From the NCBI RefSeq assembly GCF_030297175.1, contig NZ_AP028070.1, forward strand, positions 1,488,001-1,552,000: DNA of 64,000 nucleotides. The letters are read 5' to 3'. A program made the position numbers and the translations under genes. This DNA comes from Marinobacter sp. LA51 (GTDB lineage Bacteria > Pseudomonadota > Gammaproteobacteria > Pseudomonadales > Oleiphilaceae). Below the pieces are notes generated by a model. That model ran no database searches, had not been told where the DNA came from, and saw only the letters and a list, made by a program, of their open reading frames with translations. This document shows, piece after piece, positions 35,641 through 43,978 of the stretch. Every line of letters starts with the position of its first letter. Positions within the stretch are counted from its first letter, which is position 1.

Positions 35641-35690
35641 GCATAACAAGGCAAACAAATTCGTTCTGCCTTTGTGCCCGACTGATCCGA
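35641..35690 (+). repeat. Truncated attC after cassette 9
   Basis: GCATAACAAGGCAAACAAATTCGTTCTGCC looks like the left half of an attC (R'' GCATAAC), but no matching right half with GTTATGC follows. It marks the eroded end of the array. Confidence 0.5.
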
Positions 35691-35808
35691 CCTGTATCAC
35701 GATATCGCCCTGTTTGGGGTCTCCATGCAAGTAAATAGACGAGAACGGGAAGTTATTCTCGGGTAACCTCGACTACAGTCATTGTAACTGCAAAGAGGCA
35801 TCGGCGAG

Positions 35809-37137
35809 TTGGAACACCTACATCATCCGAATAAGAAAGATAAGCGCGGTGTCGCAGCTACCTATTTTGATGCCCAGAGGCGTTTTCTCGACCTTTTCCT
35901 AAGGCGTCATCTGTCCCGCCTGTCCCAGCAGGACTTGCGTCGCGGGCGGGTGATGGTGGCTTTGTTGATCTTCGGCATACTGGCAATGTTCGCCATGGCA
36001 GTTGTGCGTTTGTCGACAGAAGGAATTGGGCCAGTCTCCCTGGTGGTGTGTTTCGGGGTATTCGCCATCTCTGCCAGCCTCGTGTTTTTTGTCCGAACAG
36101 GCAAAAGTGGGGCGGCTGGCGATCTGATGATCCTCAGTGCTATTACCGTTATCTTTATCACGGCTATTAACGACAACGGTCTGCATTCCCGGGTGCTCAC
36201 CTGGCTGCCTCCATTGCCGCTCATTGCTAATTTCACCTCAGCCCGACTGACTGCTATGCGAACTACCTTGCTCGTGTTGTTTGGGTTATTGATGCTGTTG
36301 GCGGCCCATGAAATGCACTGGATTGCTAGCAGCTACCCGGACGAATCGTTGTTCGGGCGTCTTACAGCCGGTTTTGGTTCCACGCTTTTTGTATCGGCCA
36401 TTGCCTATGCGTACGAGGATTCCCGGCGCCAGGCCGATAAGGAAAGGGATGCCCTGAGTCGTACCAAGAGTGATTGGGTGAGCATGGTCAGTCATGAGTT
36501 GAGAACGCCCCTTACTTCTCTTTACGGCGGCCTCAAACTGCTGACCAATGGCAATTTGGACGAGCAGCCGGAAAAACAGCAAACATTGCTGACGATGTCG
36601 ACCCGCAATACCGAGCGACTAATTGGTCTGGTTAATGATGTTCTGGACGTTGAGCGATTGTCCGAAAGCCGATTTGAGCTGAATCTGAAAATGATTGATC
36701 TGGCGGATGTCGTCGACGAAGCGGTGAAAATCCAACAATACCTGGCAGACGAACGGGGCATTGCGCTGAGCACCCGGCTCGAGCCCGCGTCATCGGTAAT
36801 GGCCGATCCTGATCGTATGTTACAGGTGGTACAGAACCTCTTGTCCAACGCCATCAAGTTCTCTCGTGCCGGTGGTGAGGTGGTAGTGCATTTGGCACCG
36901 ACAGAGGAAGGGGTTATGTGCAACGTACAGGATGGAGGGGAGGGCGTGTCAGAGGAGTTCAGAAACTATCTGTTCGAACGCTTCGCCCAAGAGACGTCCG
37001 ACACACGTCGACGCTCTGGCGGCTCCGGGCTCGGTTTGTACATCTGTAAGGGGATCATTGAGTTGCACGGTGGGCAAATAGGTTACCGGCCCAGAGACAC
37101 CGGCGGCAGCGAGTTTTTCTTCACCTTGCTCAGATGA
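35809..37137 (+). CDS. Membrane sensor histidine kinase (orphan)
   Basis: This 442-residue protein has about six N-terminal membrane helices (residues 48-200) forming the sensory part. HisKA follows with SHELRTPL (His229), then a HATPase domain with the N box NLLSNAIKFS, DGGEGV in place of the common DNGPG, and SGGSGLGLYIC. No PAS or HAMP domain and no adjacent response regulator are present. The start is uncertain: TTG 35809 is the first usable codon and lacks a close ribosome site. The 3' end overlaps rlmF by 8 nt on the other strand. Signal unknown. Confidence 0.88.
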   Translation: MEHLHHPNKKDKRGVAATYFDAQRRFLDLFLRRHLSRLSQQDLRRGRVMVALLIFGILAMFAMAVVRLSTEGIGPVSLVVCFGVFAISASLVFFVRTGKSGAAGDLMILSAITVIFITAINDNGLHSRVLTWLPPLPLIANFTSARLTAMRTTLLVLFGLLMLLAAHEMHWIASSYPDESLFGRLTAGFGSTLFVSAIAYAYEDSRRQADKERDALSRTKSDWVSMVSHELRTPLTSLYGGLKLLTNGNLDEQPEKQQTLLTMSTRNTERLIGLVNDVLDVERLSESRFELNLKMIDLADVVDEAVKIQQYLADERGIALSTRLEPASSVMADPDRMLQVVQNLLSNAIKFSRAGGEVVVHLAPTEEGVMCNVQDGGEGVSEEFRNYLFERFAQETSDTRRRSGGSGLGLYICKGIIELHGGQIGYRPRDTGGSEFFFTLLR

Positions 37138-38062
37138 ACGTCCAGGCCAATATCCTGGTGATCTTTTTTCCCTGCTTCATCTCTATTTCCCGCACATCGA
37201 CTGCCCCGAGCTTTCGAATCAACTTCTTCGCAGGCTTAACATTGTCGGTTTTTGAAACCAGGCTCGTGAACCAGCGGCATTGAGTTGAGTACTGCTGGCT
37301 CTCTCTTATTAGTTTTTTAAGAAACAGCTGCTCGCCGCCCTTGCACCAAAGCTCTGCTCCCAGCCCGCCAAAATTTAGAGTAGGGGATTTGGTGTTTGCT
37401 TTTCGTTCACCGCGACTACGGGCGAGGTTGTCGAGCTTAAGCTGGCTACCTTTAAGTGCTTCATTGAGTGAGGCATGAAACGGCGGGTTGCACACGCTTA
37501 CGTCAAAGAACTCCCCAGGCTGAATGATCCCTTCAAAAATGTGGTTTTTATCGTGCTGGGTGCGCAGCGTGAAGCGGTCTTTGAGTGAGGGGTTGTTGGC
37601 GATAATCGCGGCTACGTTCTCAAGGGACTCAGTGTTAATGTCACTTCCCACGCACTGCCAGCCGTGTATCTGGCAGGCCAGTAGCGGGTAGATTCCATTG
37701 GCTCCCGTCCCGATGTCGAGCAGCTTGATGCTGGATTGTTCGGGCTCAAGCAAGTCCGCTATGTAATGGATATAGTCGGCTCTACCTGGGATTGGGGGGC
37801 AAAGCGCGCCCTCTGGAATATCCCAATCCACAATGTTGTAGTATCGGTTCAACAACGCGGCGTTGAGAGTTTTTACCGCCAATGCGTCTGCGAAATCGAT
37901 AGAAAGGTTGCCATGAGCGTTCGGTTTCACATGAGAAGCTAGAGCTGGGTGGCTTTTTACGAGGCCTTGGAAGTCATAGCCCTGGTTGTGTAAATTCCTC
38001 GGGTGCAGACCTTTGTTCGCAGGCTTGGCTTGGCTTTTTTCACTTCGATGCGGGGTGCTCAC
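37130..38062 (-). CDS. rlmF: 23S rRNA (adenine(1618)-N(6))-methyltransferase
   Basis: This 310-residue SAM-dependent enzyme methylates A1618 of 23S rRNA. Family start features GLHPRNLHNQGYDFQ, the SAM loop LLDIGTGANGIYPLL near residue 115, and the N6-adenine catalytic motif NPPF (VCNPPFHAS) near residue 193 are all present. The tail GKKITRILAWTF is typical. It is a single gene convergent with the histidine kinase and divergent from the RidA-like gene. Confidence 0.95.
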   Translation of the reverse strand: MSTPHRSEKSQAKPANKGLHPRNLHNQGYDFQGLVKSHPALASHVKPNAHGNLSIDFADALAVKTLNAALLNRYYNIVDWDIPEGALCPPIPGRADYIHYIADLLEPEQSSIKLLDIGTGANGIYPLLACQIHGWQCVGSDINTESLENVAAIIANNPSLKDRFTLRTQHDKNHIFEGIIQPGEFFDVSVCNPPFHASLNEALKGSQLKLDNLARSRGERKANTKSPTLNFGGLGAELWCKGGEQLFLKKLIRESQQYSTQCRWFTSLVSKTDNVKPAKKLIRKLGAVDVREIEMKQGKKITRILAWTFI

Positions 38063-38213
38063 AGTAATAGGCCCGAGGCTTGGAGTTCTGAAGTAGAGAA
38101 AGTCTGGCTTGGTCCGTGATTATATTCTTAATGCAGGTGTCGGGCATACCCGGCAATTAGAGGGTGGTGAGAGCCCTCTGACTGTAAATTCATTTCCCCA
38201 AAAGGCGACAGCA

Positions 38214-38564
38214 ATGACTATTGAGCGCATTTCCACCAATAACCGCATGAGCAAGATCGTAAAACACAATGGTACCGCTTACCTTTGCGGCCAGGTGGCC
38301 AAGGACAGGAATGGTGACATCCATACCCAGGTAACCGGGATGCTGGAGAAAGTGGACGAGCTGCTGGAGAGTATCGGTTCCGGCCGGGACAAAATTCTGT
38401 CTGCAACCATCTACCTTGCTGATATGGCTGACTTCAAAGCCATGAACGAAGTATGGGATAACTGGGTGCCTGAAGGCGAAGCTCCAGCCAGGGCTTGTGT
38501 GCAAGCGCAGATGGCGTCTCCTGAGTTGAAGGTCGAAATCTCGGTAGTAGCTGCGACTTCCTGA
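38214..38564 (+). CDS. RidA family (YjgF/YER057c/UK114) protein
   Basis: This 116-residue protein has the Rid fold. The conserved Arg in [19 protein letters not shown] aligns with the imine-binding Arg of deaminase-type members. It resembles the Rid subgroup with the [17 protein letters not shown] start rather than archetypal RidA. Members hydrolyse reactive enamine/imine intermediates. ATG 38214 is chosen by similarity; the longer frame runs through a leader. The next gene lies in the same frame after this stop, suggesting co-transcription. Confidence 0.85.
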   Translation: MTIERISTNNRMSKIVKHNGTAYLCGQVAKDRNGDIHTQVTGMLEKVDELLESIGSGRDKILSATIYLADMADFKAMNEVWDNWVPEGEAPARACVQAQMASPELKVEISVVAATS

Positions 38565-38639
38565 CCGGGAAGCGCCGTCCGATTTAATACCTCAGTCCAT
38601 TCAGCCAGGAGGCTTGCCATCACTGTCGCGCTGCATCGT

Positions 38640-39293
38640 TTGTACTCCTTCCGTCGTTGCCCCTACGCCATGCGTGCTCGACTCGGTATCCTGTTTGCCG
38701 AGCTGAAAGTGGAGCTTCGGGAGATCGTGTTGAAAGACAAACCGGCGCAGATGCTGGCGATCAGCCCTAAAGGTACGGTTCCTGTTCTGGAGCTGGCTGA
38801 AGGGGATAGCTCCGTGCGGCTCGTTATCGAGGAAAGCAGGGAAATACTCGAATGGGCGCTGCAGCAGAACGATCCGCACGGATTGTTAAGCGTCGATTTA
38901 GCAAGCGCTGGTGCTCTGATCGAGCGTAACGATAATGAATTCAAGCACTGGCTGGATCGCTATAAATACGCTGATCGCCACCCAGAACTAACACAGCTGG
39001 ATTACCGGCAAAACGGCGAGGTGTTTTTGCAGGAACTAGAGGGCTTATTAGCCAAGAACAGGTATCTCTTGGGGGAAAACATCAGCATTGCTGATATTGG
39101 CATCATGCCGTTTGTACGGCAGTTCGCCCATGTCGATCGAGAGGTGTTTTACAGCCTGCCTTATCCGAATCTGCAGCAATGGCTGAGGGATTGGCTGGAG
39201 CACCCAATCTTCCAGCAGGTCATGGTGAAGTATCCGCCCTGGCAGGAAAGTGATGATCTGGTGGTGTTTCCAGGCGACAGCCGCCAACTCTGA
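38640..39293 (+). CDS. Glutathione S-transferase family protein
   Basis: This thioredoxin-fold GST has LYSFRRCPYAMRARL at the start (Cys-Pro-Tyr active-site type), the GTVPVL cis-proline loop, and a C-terminal helical domain with LLGENISIADIGIMPFVRQF. The annotated start is a TTG at 38640, but a near-ideal ribosome site, AGGAGG, lies at 38607-38612. Exactly 6 nt after it is an in-frame ATC (38619) that would give an N-terminus TVALHRLYSF. No ATG, GTG or TTG occurs between ridA's stop and 38640 in this frame. The real start may be the unusual ATC. Confidence 0.85.
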   Translation: MYSFRRCPYAMRARLGILFAELKVELREIVLKDKPAQMLAISPKGTVPVLELAEGDSSVRLVIEESREILEWALQQNDPHGLLSVDLASAGALIERNDNEFKHWLDRYKYADRHPELTQLDYRQNGEVFLQELEGLLAKNRYLLGENISIADIGIMPFVRQFAHVDREVFYSLPYPNLQQWLRDWLEHPIFQQVMVKYPPWQESDDLVVFPGDSRQL

Positions 39294-39338
39294 ACACCTA
39301 TGCCCGCCGGCATCGATTTTTAATGGAGAAAACGCAGC

Positions 39339-40262
39339 ATGAACACGACTCCCACGCCTTATCCAATTGGTACGCCAGGCACTCCCTGGGGCGACGTTGA
39401 ACGTGCCGAGTGGTTGTCACGGCAGACTCATCAACGCAGCTACGAATTCGAGGTGTTGAGTGTGATCGAGCGCCTTCGCTCGCGCTTCGACGTGCAAGAG
39501 TATGGCCATCTCGACTACGGCTCCGATGGCTATTCGTTGATGGCGATCCGGAGCCGCGATTGGCGTGACGATCTGCCGGTTGTGCTGATAACAGGCGGGG
39601 TACACGGCTACGAAACCAGCGGTGTGCATGGCGGGCTGCAGTTTCTTGAACAGCATGCGGAGGCTTACGCGGGCCGCGTGAATTTGCTGGTCGCGCCCTG
39701 TGTCAGCCCCTGGGCTTACGAGCGCATCCACCGCTGGAACCCGTACGCAGTCGATCCGAACCGATCGTTCCGTGAAGGCAGTCCGGCTGAAGAGTCGGCT
39801 GCACTCATGCGGTTGGTGGCGCCTGTGCGCGATCGTGCGCTGTTGCATATCGACCTGCACGAGACCACCGACACCGACGAATCGGAATTTCGACCCGCGC
39901 TGGCTGCCCGGGACGGCAAGCCCTTCGAGCCGGGCGGTATTCCCGACGGTTTCTATCTGGTTGCTGACACCGAAAACCCGCAGCCTGAGTTCCAGCAGGC
40001 GATCATCGAAGCGGTGGAGCCAATCACTCATATCGCTCCGGCCGATGACAGCGGCGAGATTTTCGGCTCACCGGTGGTGGCTCGAGGGGTGATCCAGTAC
40101 CCACTAGACCAGCTGGGTCTGTGCGCCAGTGTCACCAACGCGCCTTACAAAACCACCACTGAGGTTTATCCTGACAGCTCCCGTTCGACACCTGAGCAAT
40201 GCAATGCCGCGCAGGCTGCGGCGGTGTGTGCAGCGATTGATTACGTGCTGGCGCATCAGTAG
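39339..40262 (+). CDS. M14-type metallocarboxypeptidase or deacylase
   Basis: This 307-residue protein is of the zinc carboxypeptidase/succinylglutamate desuccinylase fold. Zinc ligands are visible as HxxE in GGVHGYETSG (near residue 90) and the later His in LLHIDLHETTD. NPYAVDPNRSFREGS is the substrate Arg/Asn loop, and the catalytic Glu is probably in TTTEVYPDS. It could remove acyl or amino-acid groups from small amides. It lies 46 nt after the GST gene and may form a unit with it. Confidence 0.82.
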   Translation: MNTTPTPYPIGTPGTPWGDVERAEWLSRQTHQRSYEFEVLSVIERLRSRFDVQEYGHLDYGSDGYSLMAIRSRDWRDDLPVVLITGGVHGYETSGVHGGLQFLEQHAEAYAGRVNLLVAPCVSPWAYERIHRWNPYAVDPNRSFREGSPAEESAALMRLVAPVRDRALLHIDLHETTDTDESEFRPALAARDGKPFEPGGIPDGFYLVADTENPQPEFQQAIIEAVEPITHIAPADDSGEIFGSPVVARGVIQYPLDQLGLCASVTNAPYKTTTEVYPDSSRSTPEQCNAAQAAAVCAAIDYVLAHQ

Positions 40263-40318
40263 GGAGGGCAAATGCGCTAAAGTGATATTGGCGTTAGGTC
40301 TGGACCAAGGAGGTCGGT

Positions 40319-41191
40319 ATGAACATTGATATCCCTATCATCAACGCCTTTGTTGATGAGTCGAAGGGTGGCAATCCTGCTGGTGTTGTCCTGGAGGCTC
40401 AGCAGTACTCCCAGGATCAGAAGCAACGTATTGCCGCCGGTATCGGGCTTTCAGAAACGGCGTTTGTCTCACCCTCTTCGGTTGCGGACTTTAAGCTCGA
40501 ATTCTTCACACCTACCCGCCAAATTGCGCATTGTGGCCATGCCACCATCGCAACGTTCTGCTATCTGCGCCAAATCGGTCTGTTGCTTAATGACCAAACG
40601 TCGAAAGAGACCATTGATGGCCGTCGTGAAATTCTCATGCAAGGCGATATGGCCTATATGGAGCAATCGGCGCCCAAGTATATTGAATTAGATCAAGCCC
40701 ATCGGGTTCGCGTTTTGGGTTCCCTTGGCCTTGATCCTTCAGATCTATTGGAAGGAGCAGATCCCTGCGTGGTGAATACTGGCAACTCGTTCCTGATCAT
40801 TGGTCTGAAAGACTCAGCCAGTACCAAAGCTATCCGCCCAAAAATGACAGACATATCTGCCATCAGTGACGAGTATGACCTGATCGGCTATTACGTGTTC
40901 TGCCCACAAACCTTCAAAGTTGGCAGAGACGCGGGTGCTCGAATGTTTGCCCCGCGCTATGGTATCGATGAAGAAGCCGCGACGGGGATGGCCGCAGGGC
41001 CGCTCGCTTGTTACTTGCACGATAAGCTGAACATTCAAAAGAGCCGGTTTCTCATCGAACAGGGCTGCTTTATGTCTACGCCTTCACCCAGTGTTATCGA
41101 TGTGAAGCTGCAAGCTGAACAGGGCTCCATTGTTAGTCTCATGGCTGGTGGAAAGGCAGCAGTCAGCGAAACCAGGCAAGTTGAGATCTAA
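40319..41191 (+). CDS. PhzF family isomerase/epimerase-like protein
   Basis: This 290-residue protein has the two-domain diaminopimelate-epimerase fold. PhzF marks are NAFVDESKGGNPAGVVL, the catalytic Glu in GLSETAFV (near residue 46), FFTPTRQIAHCGHATIA, and near the end RMFAPRYGIDEEAATGMAAG. No phenazine genes are near, so the substrate is unknown. AGGAGG lies just before the ATG. Confidence 0.9.
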   Translation: MNIDIPIINAFVDESKGGNPAGVVLEAQQYSQDQKQRIAAGIGLSETAFVSPSSVADFKLEFFTPTRQIAHCGHATIATFCYLRQIGLLLNDQTSKETIDGRREILMQGDMAYMEQSAPKYIELDQAHRVRVLGSLGLDPSDLLEGADPCVVNTGNSFLIIGLKDSASTKAIRPKMTDISAISDEYDLIGYYVFCPQTFKVGRDAGARMFAPRYGIDEEAATGMAAGPLACYLHDKLNIQKSRFLIEQGCFMSTPSPSVIDVKLQAEQGSIVSLMAGGKAAVSETRQVEI

Positions 41192-41217
41192 CAACCGCTT
41201 TTTGTAAAAGGTGGCTT

Positions 41218-41424
41218 ATGAAACCAAAACTCAGGTCCGAGCTAACATGTCCGGAGTGCGGTCACAGGGAGTTGGAAACAATGCCGCAAGATTCCTGTCA
41301 GTATTTTTATGAATGCAAGAACTGTAAGGTTTTGCTCAAGCCCGCGCTTGGCGATTGCTGTGTTTTTTGCTCATACGGCGACACCCCATGCCCCCCTGTA
41401 CAACTGGACCAATCGTGCTGTTGA
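41218..41424 (+). CDS. GDCCVxC domain-containing (mercury-associated) protein
   Basis: This 68-residue cysteine-rich protein has LTCPECGHRELETMPQDSCQ, an internal YECKNC pair, and the GDCCVFCSYGDTPCPP signature. Eleven cysteines suggest metal binding or transfer. Such proteins commonly sit beside mercury or heavy-metal transport genes; here merF starts 4 nt downstream, so the two are almost certainly translated together. No merR, merT, merP or merA is seen. Confidence 0.85.
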   Translation: MKPKLRSELTCPECGHRELETMPQDSCQYFYECKNCKVLLKPALGDCCVFCSYGDTPCPPVQLDQSCC

Positions 41425-41428
41425 GGTT

Positions 41429-41638
41429 ATGAAGAACGGAAACCGGTTAATGAAGGTTGGTGCAATTGGTGGCGTGATTACAGCACTGTGCTGTTTCACT
41501 CCCGTTCTCGTTTGGTTGTTTACGATTCTTGGCATTTCTGCGTTGGTGGGCTATCTGGATTACGTGCTTTTTCCATTGCTCGCAGTGTTTATGATCTTGT
41601 GGGTAATTGGTTTTGTTCGGGGACCGAGCGGCAACTGA
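41429..41638 (+). CDS. merF: MerF-like mercury transport protein
   Basis: This 69-residue membrane protein has two helices. The first contains GGVITALCCFTPVLVWLF, the vicinal cysteine pair of MerF used to pass Hg(II) across the membrane; the second is YLDYVLFPLLAVFMILWVIG. The second cysteine pair found near the C-terminus of classical MerF is missing, and the upstream GDCCVxC protein may supply the cytosolic thiols. ATG 41429 is used; the longer frame overlaps the upstream gene. Confidence 0.82.
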   Translation: MKNGNRLMKVGAIGGVITALCCFTPVLVWLFTILGISALVGYLDYVLFPLLAVFMILWVIGFVRGPSGN

Positions 41639-41721
41639 AAATACCAAATTGCTGGAGTACGGGGCTGTTTGGCTCGGCGTAATCCTCCATTTATAGGTCT
41701 TCTCTGGGGTGAGAGTATTTT

Positions 41722-42183
41722 GTGAAGGCACTTGAGCTTAAAGTTCCGCCAGTTGTAGTCGTCGCCATTGCCGTTGGCTGTATGTGGGCCGTTTCGGTAA
41801 TTTCGCCTAAGATAAATTTTGCGATTCCTCGTGTGGCCTGGTTTTCGGCTGGCATTGCAGTGGTTGGGGTTTGCATTGCCATTTTGGGCGTCCTGCAGTT
41901 TCGGGTAGCCGAAACAACGGTAGACCCACGGGTGCCGGAGCAATCTACGAACCTGGTGGTAAGCGGCGTCTACAGACATAGCCGGAACCCGATGTATCTG
42001 GGGTTTTTCCTGACCCTGTGTGCGTGGGGTTTGTACTTGGGCAGCGTTATTTCTTTGCTGTTCCTTCCCGTGTTCATCGTGTATATGAACCGGTTTCAGA
42101 TCGTTCCAGAGGAGCGATTTATGCACGATCAGTTCGGTGAGGTGTATGACAAGTACAGGTCTGAAGTACGCCGGTGGATTTAA
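41722..42183 (+). CDS. Isoprenylcysteine carboxyl methyltransferase-like membrane protein
   Basis: This 153-residue membrane protein has four helices and the PEMT/ICMT family SAM-binding block VVSGVYRHSRNPMYLGFFL near residues 78-96, followed by EERFMHDQFGEVYDKYRSEVRRWI, the conserved end. Bacterial members methylate small substrates, lipids or thiols; substrate unknown here. Start is GTG at 41722. Confidence 0.88.
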   Translation: MKALELKVPPVVVVAIAVGCMWAVSVISPKINFAIPRVAWFSAGIAVVGVCIAILGVLQFRVAETTVDPRVPEQSTNLVVSGVYRHSRNPMYLGFFLTLCAWGLYLGSVISLLFLPVFIVYMNRFQIVPEERFMHDQFGEVYDKYRSEVRRWI

Positions 42184-42208
42184 GGCCCTAACTAATTGGG
42201 AATTGAAC

Positions 42209-42625
42209 ATGATTGAGACGTATCGCGGAGTCGTTTATCCAAATCAAACCGACCACATGGGGCACATGAATGTTCAGTGGTACACATCGAAATTCGATGA
42301 AGGCACCTGGCATCTCTTCTCCACGCTTGGAATTACCACCGGTTATATTCGCGAGAACGAGAAGGGCATGGCGGCGCTTGAGCAGACAACGAAGTACAAA
42401 GCTGAGGTGATGCCCGGGGATCTTCTGGTTGTAAAATCCCGTGTGCTGGAAGTGAAGGATAAGACGATCAGATTTCTGCACGTAATGCTCAATGCCGAAA
42501 CCGGAAACGAAGTCGCAACGACCGAGCTGGTTGCCGCGCATCTGGACACCAAAGCACGACGGGCATGCTCTCTCCCGGATGAGATCAAGCAACGATGCTC
42601 GGAACTCATCGGATCTACCGAATAA
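42209..42625 (+). CDS. Acyl-CoA thioesterase (hot-dog fold)
   Basis: This 138-residue hot-dog protein carries GVVYPNQTDHMGHMNVQWY, the 4-hydroxybenzoyl-CoA thioesterase-type motif with the catalytic Asp (DHMGHMN). The long helix FDEGTWHLFSTLGI and the strands AEVMPGDLLVVKSRVLEV follow. It likely hydrolyses a small acyl-CoA. ATG 42209 sits 26 nt after the methyltransferase gene. Confidence 0.87.
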   Translation: MIETYRGVVYPNQTDHMGHMNVQWYTSKFDEGTWHLFSTLGITTGYIRENEKGMAALEQTTKYKAEVMPGDLLVVKSRVLEVKDKTIRFLHVMLNAETGNEVATTELVAAHLDTKARRACSLPDEIKQRCSELIGSTE

Positions 42626-42751
42626 TCAGGACGACTTCAGATTGGGTGGATCAGAGAAAGTGTCTGGTATTGCCGGTTGAATTGGTTATGCTTTTTAAGC
42701 GGCCTTCCGTCATGCGGCAGGTTTAACCAGGACTACGGAGGCGATGAATCC

Positions 42752-43120
42752 ATGGACGTAGAATTTCAGCCCGGTCGCAACATTGCGATGAAGATCCCGC
42801 AGCACGAGCATCAGAGTACGGTGCGCTTTTACAGGGATATTCTCCGCTTCAAAGAGATGCCTGCCACCGGCGGCGATGACACTCCACGGTTCGAATTCGG
42901 GGACAAGGTCCTATGGCTGGATAGGGTGCCGGGCTTGAGCCAGGCCGAGATCTGGCTGGAAGTCATCGCGAACGACATTGGCAATGCCGCAGAGTATCTG
43001 AAGGAGCAGGGTTGCCATCGCCGAGATGAAATTGAGCCACTCCCAGATGGCTTGAAAGCTTTCTGGATATCGAGCCCATCCAACATTATTCATCTGGTGG
43101 CGTCGGGCGATGACACCTGA
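42752..43120 (+). CDS. VOC family protein
   Basis: This 122-residue protein has HEHQSTVRFYRDILRFKEMP in the first half and WISSPSNIIHLVASG at the end, typical of the vicinal-oxygen-chelate fold. Metal ligands are not certain and substrate is unknown. The ATG at 42752 is preceded by CGGAGG. Eighteen nt separate it from the TfoX-N gene. Confidence 0.75.
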   Translation: MDVEFQPGRNIAMKIPQHEHQSTVRFYRDILRFKEMPATGGDDTPRFEFGDKVLWLDRVPGLSQAEIWLEVIANDIGNAAEYLKEQGCHRRDEIEPLPDGLKAFWISSPSNIIHLVASGDDT

Positions 43121-43137
43121 CTGCTGGCGTTGAGTGG

Positions 43138-43476
43138 ATGAAAGCGACCAGCGAATTTGTTAAGAACCTCAACGATGTTTTTGCACTGTTCGGTGCCATC
43201 GAAGCCAAGCGCATGTTTGGAGGCTATGGCATCTACCACGACGGCCTGATGTTTGCGCTCGTCGCCGATGATGCTCTGTATTTGAAAGCTGACGACAGCA
43301 CGTCGGGTGCATTTGTCGAACTCGGGCTGCAGCAGTTCGAATATGAGAAAAACGGTAAGGTTATGCGCATGTCCTATTACGCTGCGCCGGAGGAGATTTT
43401 TGAGGATTTTGAACAAGCGCGGGAATGGGCTAATCAGGCATACGGTGCGGCGTTGAGGGCAAGAAAGCCGAAGTAG
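43138..43476 (+). CDS. TfoX N-terminal domain protein
   Basis: This 112-residue protein consists of a TfoX N-terminal domain: KRMFGGYGIYHDGLMFALVADDALYLKAD and MRMSYYAAPEEIFED are diagnostic. Full TfoX/Sxy proteins that control competence have a second domain, which is missing here. Stand-alone N-domains are widespread and uncharacterised, so a competence role should not be assumed. Confidence 0.88.
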   Translation: MKATSEFVKNLNDVFALFGAIEAKRMFGGYGIYHDGLMFALVADDALYLKADDSTSGAFVELGLQQFEYEKNGKVMRMSYYAAPEEIFEDFEQAREWANQAYGAALRARKPK

Positions 43477-43565
43477 GAGCTTTTCGAAGAGGGCATCAAA
43501 TTCTTCTGTGCTTTTCTTGCTGCTGATGCAAAATTTCCCAAGGCTCATACTGAAACGGAGTTCAC

Positions 43566-43871
43566 GTGGTTACCTGCTATCTCAAGTACGTTATAGACCC
43601 TTACAAGCTCTCGGAGTTCGAGCGCTATTCCAAAATGTGGATTCCTCTCGTCGAGAAATTTGGCGGTCAGCATCACGGCTATTTTCTGCCTTCTGAAGGC
43701 GCCAATAACATCGCCATTGCTCTGTTTACATTCCAATCACTGGCTGCCTACGAAGAGTATCGGCAAGCCTCATTTCAGGACGAGGACTGTCTGGCGGCGT
43801 TTCAGTTCGCCAAAGAAACCCGCTGTGTGGTGAGCTGCAAAAGGAGTTTCATGAGGCCGGTCTTCGAGTAG
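43566..43871 (+). CDS. NIPSNAP family protein
   Basis: This 101-residue dimeric alpha/beta-barrel protein shows the NIPSNAP features VTCYLKYVIDPYKLSEFERY, GGQHHGYFLPSEGANNIAIAL and a final SFMRPV. The start is GTG 43566 with GGAG upstream. Function unknown; related folds include ABM monooxygenases. Confidence 0.85.
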   Translation: MVTCYLKYVIDPYKLSEFERYSKMWIPLVEKFGGQHHGYFLPSEGANNIAIALFTFQSLAAYEEYRQASFQDEDCLAAFQFAKETRCVVSCKRSFMRPVFE

Positions 43872-43978
43872 CTCTAAACGGCCGAAAATGTCTCTGGAAT
43901 GAGGGCCGTGCACTAAAAGTCGTTGTCAGGGTGTTGCACTATTCAAAGTCGCTTTTAAAACTCCAATCAAGGAAGACC

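Larger units (their letters stand above)
30327..35690. mobile_element. Chromosomal integron with inactivated integrase and nine cassettes
   Basis: The element has a remnant integrase gene on the minus strand, an attI-like leader (30798-31213) and an array of nine promoterless plus-strand genes. Each gene is followed by an attC-type site or a remnant of one. Seven attC sites end in GTTRRRY-like 1R boxes and have the imperfect inverted repeats of folded attC. Several are near identical (those at 32148 and 33106, and at 33691 and 34675), as is typical of chromosomal rather than mobile integrons. No transposase or resistance gene is seen. The right end is eroded, with truncated attC remnants at 35175 and 35641. 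Confidence 0.9.

Noticed and set aside
40319..41191. Phenazine biosynthesis cluster
   Set aside because: PhzF-like gene stands alone; no other phz gene is in the window.
43138..43476. Competence regulator TfoX/Sxy
   Set aside because: Only the N-terminal domain is present; the regulatory C-terminal domain is missing, so a competence role cannot be claimed.
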